From: Phycisphaerales bacterium UBA6054 | Lineage (GTDB): Bacteria > Planctomycetota > Phycisphaerae > Phycisphaerales > UBA1924 | DNA: 26,872 nt | Direction: 5' to 3' | Assembly (NCBI GenBank): GCA_002429045.1 | Contig: DIYM01000025.1 | Location: 1-26,872 of the forward strand | In this document: positions 21,273 to 26,872 of the stretch, in pieces | Numbering within the stretch: the stretch's first letter is position 1 | How the letters are laid out: each line of letters starts with the position of its first letter | Position numbers and translations under genes: made by a program | Notes under the pieces: generated by a model | Databases searched by the model: none | Seen by the model: only the letters and a program-made list of their open reading frames with translations | Told to the model about the DNA's origin: nothing

Positions 21273-22946
21273 TTAACGAGCCGGTTCCGATCCGGGTCTG
21301 GGCGCGTTCCCGATCTGGCAGACAGCGAACGCGACGGCGCTCGCGATCCCGAGCTTCCAGACGAACGCGAGATCGAGCACGCCGAGCAGGGCCGGGCGTG
21401 GGCTGTTCTCGTCGGTCTCCAGGGAGGCCGCGTAGTCCGCACGCATCGCCTGGATGTTAACAATGGGATCCCAGAAGATCGGTTGCATGAAGAGCACCAG
21501 CGTGAACCCGGTGACGAGTGCCGCGATCACGCTCGAGGTGCTTCCGCGCTTGGTGAGGATGGTCGTGAGAAACACCGGCAGCAGCCCGGCGTAAGCGAAG
21601 GTCATCACGGTCAGGGCGAAGGTCAGCAGCGTGCCGCCTTCTTGGATCTGGCCGTCCTCGTACTGCCAGAACACGCACACCATCGCGAAGCCGCCCAGGA
21701 TCAGGCCCCAGGCCACAACAGCGGCACGCCCGGCGCGCAGGTAGTGCCGCTCGTTCCTGCTCGGGGTCATCGGACGGTAGAAGTCGTTGATGAACGTCGA
21801 TGCCATGGCGTTCACGCCGCTGTTGAGGCTCGAGAGCCCGGCCGCGAACAGGCCCGCCATCATCAGCCCGCTCACGCCCGCGGGCATGTGATCGAGGATG
21901 AACGCGAGGAACACCTTCCGCGAATCGGCGGGAGCCTCGGGCGGGTCTTGGCCCGCGGCCGTCCATAGCTCTGGCTGTTGATAGAACACCCACAGCAGCA
22001 GCCCGACGATCAGGAACAGGGCGACCGACGGCACCCCGAAGATGATGCCCCCGATCACCGACCGGGCGGCGGCTTTCTCGTCGCGGCAGGTGAGCATCCG
22101 CTGGGTCATGTCCTGGTCGGTCCCGTACGCGGCGACCCCCATCAGCGTGAAGCCGACAACCACCGCGGGCAGTGAGAACGGATTCTGCCACCACGGGCGG
22201 GATTCGTCGCCGAACGCGAACAGCGTGAGTTTGCCGAGCGGGCCGTCCCCGCCGTCGCGCAGCGTGCCCACCAGTTCGGCAGGGCCAGCGGGCAGTTGGT
22301 GGGCGATCAGCACGATCGCCAGCAGGCAGGCCCCGAGCAGCACGACCATCTGGATCACATCGGTCCATATGACGCTTGCGATCCCCCCGACCAGCGTGTA
22401 GACGATCCCAACGGCGGTCAGCACGCCGATCGCGATGCACAGGTTGGCGGGCGCGAGCCCGTCGGTCCCGAACATGATGATGGCTGCGGGGATCGCGCCG
22501 ATGTACACCCGGACGCCGCTGGCCATGACCCGTCCGACCATGTACACCCCGCTGGTCGCCTGCATCGCGCCGCGCCCGAAGCGTTGATCGAGCAGTTCGT
22601 AGATGGTCTGGACGCGACGCTTGTAGAACGCGGGCAAGAAGACAAAGGCGACGATGAACGCCGCGATGACCATCCCGATGTTCGTGCTCAGGTAGGCAAG
22701 GTCGCTCTCGTAGCCCTGCTGCGGCACCCCGATGAACGACGCGGCCGACATGCTGGTCGCCACGATCGAGATGCCGACCGCCCAGGTCGGCATCTTGCGT
22801 CCGCCGAGGAAATAGTCGTCGGTGCTCGACGTCTCCCGCTTCGAGAACCGCCAGCCGGTGAACGCCAGGAACGCGAAGTACAGACCGAGCACGGCCCAGT
22901 CGGACAGACCGAAGTTCATCGAGGCGAGCGTGTGCATCGCAGGCAC
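21273..22946 (-). CDS. Sodium:solute symporter (SSS family)
   Basis: Couples sodium entry to uptake of an organic solute at the inner membrane. The first part matches the family closely: DYFLGGRKMPTWAVGISIVA, then TSMSAASFIGVPQQGY, contains the TM1 region of SSS transporters. About thirteen helices follow across 557 residues, including GVYMVGRVMASGVRVYIGAI and GLFAAGLSSLNSGVNAMAS. Candidate starts are the GTG at 22946 (AAAGGG just upstream), the ATG at 22937 and an ATG at 22919; I use the first. Members move sugars, sialic acid, amino acids or carboxylates. The glycan genes nearby favour a sugar, but sequence alone does not settle it. It is divergent from the amidase, with 46 bases between start codons. 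Confidence 0.92.
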   Translation of the reverse strand: MPAMHTLASMNFGLSDWAVLGLYFAFLAFTGWRFSKRETSSTDDYFLGGRKMPTWAVGISIVATSMSAASFIGVPQQGYESDLAYLSTNIGMVIAAFIVAFVFLPAFYKRRVQTIYELLDQRFGRGAMQATSGVYMVGRVMASGVRVYIGAIPAAIIMFGTDGLAPANLCIAIGVLTAVGIVYTLVGGIASVIWTDVIQMVVLLGACLLAIVLIAHQLPAGPAELVGTLRDGGDGPLGKLTLFAFGDESRPWWQNPFSLPAVVVGFTLMGVAAYGTDQDMTQRMLTCRDEKAAARSVIGGIIFGVPSVALFLIVGLLLWVFYQQPELWTAAGQDPPEAPADSRKVFLAFILDHMPAGVSGLMMAGLFAAGLSSLNSGVNAMASTFINDFYRPMTPSRNERHYLRAGRAAVVAWGLILGGFAMVCVFWQYEDGQIQEGGTLLTFALTVMTFAYAGLLPVFLTTILTKRGSTSSVIAALVTGFTLVLFMQPIFWDPIVNIQAMRADYAASLETDENSPRPALLGVLDLAFVWKLGIASAVAFAVCQIGNAPRPGSEPAR

Positions 22947-22992
22947 GATACCCTTTCATCTCGCCCGATGCACGGTGTTCAGGAGATCGCGA

Positions 22993-24003
22993 ATGTTCAG
23001 GTTGCTGATGGTTTGGATGGGTTTGATCGTCTTGTCGGGGTGCTCGGCACCCAAGCGGGAGCCCGGGCCCGCGCCGGGTGATCGTGCCGAGCGGGTCGGG
23101 GACGAGATCATGGTCGCCGGGCAACTGTTCCACACGGGCGCGCCGGTTGTTCTCTGGACGGACCCGGGGGGGTACGACGCGTACCGGGTCGAACGGCGCT
23201 TCGCCAAGCCGGACGAGTCTTCGTGGGACGACATCAAGGGCGCGCTCTCGTCGCCCAACCGCTACGGGCAGCGTCTGACCGGAGACCCCGCGTTCGATGA
23301 ACGCAACCGCGGGGGGGGTTGGTCGTTGGACGACCTGGGGGGCGTGGTCGATCAGTTTGTGCTTCACTATGACGTGTGCGGCACGAGCCGGACCTGCTTC
23401 CGCGTCCTCCACGACATGCGCGGGCTCTCCGTCCATTTCATGCTGGACATCGACGGGACGATCTACCAGACCCTCGACGTGAAGGAACGGGCGTGGCACG
23501 CGACCAGAGCCAACACCCGGTCGGTCGGCATCGAGATCGCGAACATCGGGGCGTACCCGAGCGCCGATGCCCGCCCGCTCCGGGAGTGGTACGAGACCGC
23601 CCCCGACGGCGCGACCCGGATCACGGTGCCCGAGCGGTTCGGCGACGGCGGGCTCCGCCGCCCCGAACTCGCCGACGCGCCCTCGCGCGGCGCCCCGGTC
23701 TCCGGCACGATCAACGGCTCGGACCTCGTGATGTACGACCTGACCGACGCCCAGTACGACTCTTTGATCAAGCTGACCGCCGCCTTGCACCGGGCACTCC
23801 CAGCGATCCGCCTCGACTATCCCAAAGGACCGGACGGGCGGGTGCTCGACCGCGCTTTGGATGACGACGGCTTCCGATCCTTCAGCGGGATGCTCGCCCA
23901 TTGGCACGTCCAGACAAACAAAATCGACCCCGGGCCGGCGTTCGATTGGGATCGGGTGATCGAAGGGGCTCGGCGGATCGTGGGGTCCGCCGACGCGGAG
24001 TGA
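22993..24003 (+). CDS. Lipoprotein N-acetylmuramoyl-L-alanine amidase (Amidase_2, AmpD/AmiD type)
   Basis: Cleaves the amide bond between N-acetylmuramic acid and the peptide stem, outside the cytoplasm. The 336-residue product has a lipoprotein signal ending VLSGC with Cys17. The amidase core runs from about 115 to 325. Candidate zinc and catalytic residues are His125 (FVLHYDV), Glu181 (SVGIEIAN), His303 or His305 (LAHWHVQTNK), Lys310 and Asp312 (KIDPGPAFDWD). These correspond to the AmpD set His34, Glu116, His154, Lys162 and Asp164. An insertion of about 60 residues after ANIG separates the halves. AGGAG lies seven bases before the ATG at 22993. Its stop is four bases from the stop of the convergent acyltransferase gene. 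It fits cell-wall recycling or remodelling. Confidence 0.92.
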   Translation: MFRLLMVWMGLIVLSGCSAPKREPGPAPGDRAERVGDEIMVAGQLFHTGAPVVLWTDPGGYDAYRVERRFAKPDESSWDDIKGALSSPNRYGQRLTGDPAFDERNRGGGWSLDDLGGVVDQFVLHYDVCGTSRTCFRVLHDMRGLSVHFMLDIDGTIYQTLDVKERAWHATRANTRSVGIEIANIGAYPSADARPLREWYETAPDGATRITVPERFGDGGLRRPELADAPSRGAPVSGTINGSDLVMYDLTDAQYDSLIKLTAALHRALPAIRLDYPKGPDGRVLDRALDDDGFRSFSGMLAHWHVQTNKIDPGPAFDWDRVIEGARRIVGSADAE

Positions 24004-24007
24004 CCGA

Positions 24008-25135
24008 TCAGACCCGAAAGACCAGCCCGGCACGGTCCATGGCATACGCGATCGCGGTCCACAGCGACACCATCCCGATCGCGAACACGAGCGAGGCATC
24101 GATTGCGCTCAACCCGACGCCCGCGATGACGTCGAACATCCATGCCTTGAGGTTCGGCGCGCCGCCGGCGGGGATCAGAACGAGCGCCCGCGCGAGCAGG
24201 CCCGATCCCACAAACACGGTGATCGCGTGGCGCCCGACCAACGCCGCCAGCCTCCGGCCCGGCAGCCGTGCCAGATCGCACCACACGAGGCACAGGCCGA
24301 GCCCCACACACGCCACCCCCGCGGTGAACAGCACGTAGCTGGATGTCCAGAGCGGCTTGTTCAGCGGCACCGCCGACGACGCCAGCCAGCCCGCGCCCGC
24401 AACCGCCACGCCGATCGTGACCAAGCGGGCGGCCAGACCGGGTCCGATGGCGGGCGCCGATCGGATCCAGCGCCCGATCTCGTACCCGATCAATGCCGTG
24501 ACCGACGCGGTCAGCGTGCCAAGCAATCCCTCCGGATCGGTCGGGGATGCGTGGTACAGCATCCTGTCGGGCAGCGTCAGCCGATCGATCCACGAGGCGA
24601 GGTTGCCCGCGGGCTCGAACGGATCGGCCGGGCGGAACAGCCACATCGCCACCGGTGTCAGCACGAGCACGCCGATCGAGAGCGCGATCCTGGACCCGAA
24701 TCCAACCATCACCACGCACAGGCACACGAGCAGATACACGAGCCCGATGCGTTGGAGGACACCGGGCAGGCGGATCGACAGCAGCAGCGACGGATCGCCG
24801 GTCCTGAGCGACGCGGCGATCGGCATGACCGCGTTGAGCAGCAGCCCCAGCCCGATGAGCCAGACGGTGCGTCGGAGCGTGTTCCGCCAGAACGCGGGTC
24901 GCCCGCGCTCGAGTTGGCGCGGCACCGAATACGCCATCGCGACGCCGACGATGAACAAAAAAAAGGGGAAGATCAGGTCGGTGGGGGTGCACCCGTGCCA
25001 CTCGGCATGCCGGAGCGGGGGATAGACGTGCGACCAGGACCCGGGGTTGTTCACCAGGATCATGCCCGCGATCGTCACACCCCGGAACGCGTCGAGCGAT
25101 CCGAGCCGGCGGGTTGGCGGTGGGGAGGTGCTCAT
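24008..25135 (-). CDS. Membrane acetyltransferase of the heparan-alpha-glucosaminide N-acetyltransferase family (NagX/DUF5009-like)
   Basis: Predicted to pass an acetyl group across the membrane to an amino sugar or other amine. The 375-residue product has a short polar N-terminus, then LGSLDAFRGVTIAGMILVNN and LRHAEWHGCTPTDLIFPFFL, then FIVGVA, both hallmarks of this family. His43 matches the histidine proposed to carry the acetyl group in the human enzyme (His269). About ten helices follow. The start ATG at 25135 overlaps the agmatinase stop by four bases (ATGA), so translation is coupled to speB. That setting makes a polyamine or a cell-wall amino sugar a possible acceptor; neither is shown. 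There is no strong terminator at its end. Confidence 0.87.
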   Translation of the reverse strand: MSTSPPPTRRLGSLDAFRGVTIAGMILVNNPGSWSHVYPPLRHAEWHGCTPTDLIFPFFLFIVGVAMAYSVPRQLERGRPAFWRNTLRRTVWLIGLGLLLNAVMPIAASLRTGDPSLLLSIRLPGVLQRIGLVYLLVCLCVVMVGFGSRIALSIGVLVLTPVAMWLFRPADPFEPAGNLASWIDRLTLPDRMLYHASPTDPEGLLGTLTASVTALIGYEIGRWIRSAPAIGPGLAARLVTIGVAVAGAGWLASSAVPLNKPLWTSSYVLFTAGVACVGLGLCLVWCDLARLPGRRLAALVGRHAITVFVGSGLLARALVLIPAGGAPNLKAWMFDVIAGVGLSAIDASLVFAIGMVSLWTAIAYAMDRAGLVFRV

Positions 25136-26016
25136 CGGCGGGCCGCGAAGACCTCGGAGAGCATCCGGTGGACGAGCTTGGCCGCCAGGAAGTCGCTGGC
25201 GTGGTGGGCTTCGTGCGGGCAGAGTTCGACCACGTCGAAAGCGATCACCTCACGTTCACGGCACACACGCCGGACCAGCGCGTTCACGGTCCGCCAATCG
25301 AGCCCGCCGGGCTCGGGCGTGCCGGTCGCTGGCAGGAACGCGGGGTCGAACGCGTCCAGATCGACGGTGATGTACACCTTGGGGGCCAGCATCGACAGCG
25401 TGCGGTCCATCCAAGCCCGCTCGCTCTCGGGGTCCCGGGCCGCGGCGATTTCGTGGGCCCAGACGACCCGCTCCCGGTCCATCGTGTCCCACTCGGACTT
25501 GTCGATCGCGCGGATGCCGACCTGGGTGATCGAGGCGTGCTCGCGTGCCCGCGCCATGACGCATGCGTGGTTGTGCGTCGAGCCCAGATATGACTCGCGC
25601 GTGTCGCCGTGGGCGTCGATCTGGAGGACCGAGAGCTCTCCGGAGCGCGCGTGCCCCGCGGCGGCCTGGATCGCCCCGATCGACACGGAGTGCTCGCCCC
25701 CGATCACGACCGGGAATCGATCGTTCGTCAGGCAGGCCGCGACCCGCTCGCGCACCATCGGGGCGAGGTCTTCGGGCGTCGAGGCGCAGACCACCGGGGC
25801 CTCGGTGTGGATGCCCCGCGTATGGACCTCGGACCCGGTCTGGATATCGAACCACTCCACCTGCCCGGACGCGTCGAGCAGGGCCTGCGGGCCCTTATCG
25901 GCGCCCTTCCGATATGTGCTCGTCCCGTCGTACGGGACAGGGATCACCCGGATGCGGCTCGATCCCAGGTCGGTGAACTCGGGCGGCGGGTCGAGGAACT
26001 GGGTGGTCTGGTTCAT
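25132..26016 (-). CDS. speB: Agmatinase (ureohydrolase family)
   Basis: Hydrolyses agmatine to putrescine and urea with a di-manganese centre. The 294-residue product has the arginase/agmatinase metal ligands: His109 in GGEHS, Asp134, His136 and Asp138 in DAHGD, and Asp219 and Asp221 in TVDLDAFDP. The GTPEPGGL loop (about 232-239) is typical of agmatinases and guanidino-acid hydrolases. The ATG at 26016 follows the stop of the arginine decarboxylase gene by two bases. The upstream gene making agmatine strongly supports agmatinase rather than arginase or guanidinobutyrase. Its stop overlaps the next gene's start (ATGA). Confidence 0.94.
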   Translation of the reverse strand: MNQTTQFLDPPPEFTDLGSSRIRVIPVPYDGTSTYRKGADKGPQALLDASGQVEWFDIQTGSEVHTRGIHTEAPVVCASTPEDLAPMVRERVAACLTNDRFPVVIGGEHSVSIGAIQAAAGHARSGELSVLQIDAHGDTRESYLGSTHNHACVMARAREHASITQVGIRAIDKSEWDTMDRERVVWAHEIAAARDPESERAWMDRTLSMLAPKVYITVDLDAFDPAFLPATGTPEPGGLDWRTVNALVRRVCREREVIAFDVVELCPHEAHHASDFLAAKLVHRMLSEVFAARR

Positions 26017-26018
26017 CG

Positions 26019-26872
26019 TCAGGTCAACTCGGATTCGGGATCCAGATAGGTGTACCCGGTCAGCCCCTCGTCGTAGAACGTGATGAGGATGCGGCTCTCG
26101 GGCACGGACATGTCCCCCCGGCGCACGGCGCGCTCGCATTCGCGTTCCAGATCTCGGCTGAGCTGTTCGGGCTGGTACTGCACGTAGCTGAGCACCTCTC
26201 GGATCGAATCCCCCTTCACGACCTCGTCCACGAACCACGCGCCGTTCTCGGATCCGATGTGGACCGCGTGCGCGTCCCCGAACAGATTGTGCAGATCGCC
26301 CAGCGTCTCCTGATATGCGCCCACCAGGAACACGCCGAGGTAGTAGATCCCGTCGTCGAGCCTGTGGACCGGGAGCGTGCGTTCCGACTGGGACTCGTTC
26401 TCGATGAACCGGTCGACCTTGCCGTCCGAGTCGCAGGTGATGTCCGCCAGCACGGCCCGCTCTTTCGGCTCTTCGTTGAGGCGGTGGATCGGCATGATAG
26501 GGAACAGCTGATCGATGGCCCAGGCGTCCGGGAGCGACTGGAACAGCGAGAAGTTGCAGAAGTAGTTCTCGCTCATCAGATCGTCGATGCCGCCCAGCGC
26601 ATCGGGCACATCGTCGAGGCGGTGGCATGCCTCCCGGACCATCGCGCATGTGGTCCAGAACAGGCGCTCGGACGTGGCGCGCTGTTCGAGCGTCAGGTAC
26701 CCGAGGCTGAACAGCGTGAGCGCCTCTTCCCGGGCCCGTTCCGCGTCGTGGAAGCACTCGACCAGGCGGTCGCCCGGGCTGGCCGCGACCGCGATGGCGG
26801 CGCGCAGGTCGCGGATCGGCTGCGGCTCGTCGGGGGGCGCGTCAGCGCCGGCCAGGCCCCGGTCCACCAGCC
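26019..26872 (-). CDS. speA: Biosynthetic arginine decarboxylase, C-terminal part (cut by window edge)
   Basis: PLP enzyme that converts arginine to agmatine. About 284 C-terminal residues are visible; the family's usual length is about 630-660, so the N-terminal barrel lies beyond the window. Family segments present are SENYFCNFSLFQSLPDAWAI, IDQLFPIMPIHRLNEEP, ADITCDSDGKVDRFI (with the conserved Cys) and YYLGVFLVGAYQETLGDLHN. That last segment, followed by LFGD, is highly characteristic of SpeA. It is the upstream member of a tight operon with speB (two-base gap), so together they form the arginine-agmatine-putrescine route. The true start cannot be seen. Confidence 0.94.
   Translation of the reverse strand, partial: LVDRGLAGADAPPDEPQPIRDLRAAIAVAASPGDRLVECFHDAERAREEALTLFSLGYLTLEQRATSERLFWTTCAMVREACHRLDDVPDALGGIDDLMSENYFCNFSLFQSLPDAWAIDQLFPIMPIHRLNEEPKERAVLADITCDSDGKVDRFIENESQSERTLPVHRLDDGIYYLGVFLVGAYQETLGDLHNLFGDAHAVHIGSENGAWFVDEVVKGDSIREVLSYVQYQPEQLSRDLERECERAVRRGDMSVPESRILITFYDEGLTGYTYLDPESELT

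Noticed and set aside
21457..24099. Minus-strand frame of about 880 codons over the symporter and amidase
   Set aside because: It covers two recognisable genes and their shared promoter, and is Arg/His-rich without motifs.
1..26872. CRISPR arrays, insertion sequences, tRNA or rRNA genes
   Set aside because: No regularly spaced repeats, transposase motifs, terminal repeats, T-loop sequences or rRNA landmarks were found by reading both strands.

Overview
The window is 26.9 kb of uniformly GC-rich bacterial chromosome. It most likely comes from a planctomycete of the class Phycisphaerae. Three things point there: two secreted proteins that end exactly in the tandem NFFDxxxYIxxFNAGCP tail (the 'GC-type dockerin'), a prepilin-like protein with a GGFTLIELLVV cleavage site and a C-terminal SDGH motif, and scattered, loosely packed operons. 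I see no mobile element, CRISPR array, tRNA or rRNA, and composition does not shift along the window, so it reads as stable chromosome rather than an acquired island.

Layout. (1) 1-3200 is the end of the main ribosomal-protein operon: rpmJ, rpsM, rpsK, rpoA, rplQ, closed by a clear intrinsic terminator. rpsD, usual between rpsK and rpoA, is missing. L36 has lost three of its four zinc ligands, and L17 carries a large insertion and tail. (2) 3254-6357 holds pheS without pheT, then three small membrane or redox genes: a four-helix membrane protein, a membrane/peroxiredoxin-like fusion, and another membrane protein. (3) 6361-11552 is a divergent starch-degrading pair: a secreted GH13 alpha-amylase with a GC-type dockerin and a secreted GH31 alpha-glucosidase, sharing a 239-bp regulatory region with a good promoter and palindromes. 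(4) 11793-16828, on the minus strand, runs prepilin-like protein, CUT2-type sugar ABC permease, sugar-binding lipoprotein, double ATPase. (5) 16829-17746 is a long non-coding stretch. (6) 17747-21223 encodes a 682-residue secreted repeat protein with a GC-type dockerin and a secreted esterase with an N-terminal starch-binding-like domain. (7) 21273-24003 holds a sodium:solute symporter divergent from a lipoprotein N-acetylmuramoyl-L-alanine amidase. (8) 24008-26872, on the minus strand, is the operon speA (partial), speB and a heparan-alpha-glucosaminide N-acetyltransferase-like membrane protein.

How it fits together. Regions 3-7 look like a dispersed alpha-glucan utilisation neighbourhood: amylase and alpha-glucosidase outside the cytoplasm, a starch-binding-like esterase, a high-affinity sugar ABC importer and a sodium-coupled symporter. 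The dockerin tails suggest that some of these proteins are held at the surface or in a complex. The most original signal is in those tails. Each is bracketed by a cysteine pair, one just before the first repeat and one in the terminal GCP, and three of the four repeats have lost the normal calcium-loop ligands. In the 682-residue protein these two are the only cysteines of the mature chain. The speA-speB pair gives the route arginine to agmatine to putrescine, and the translationally coupled membrane acetyltransferase is an unexpected partner.
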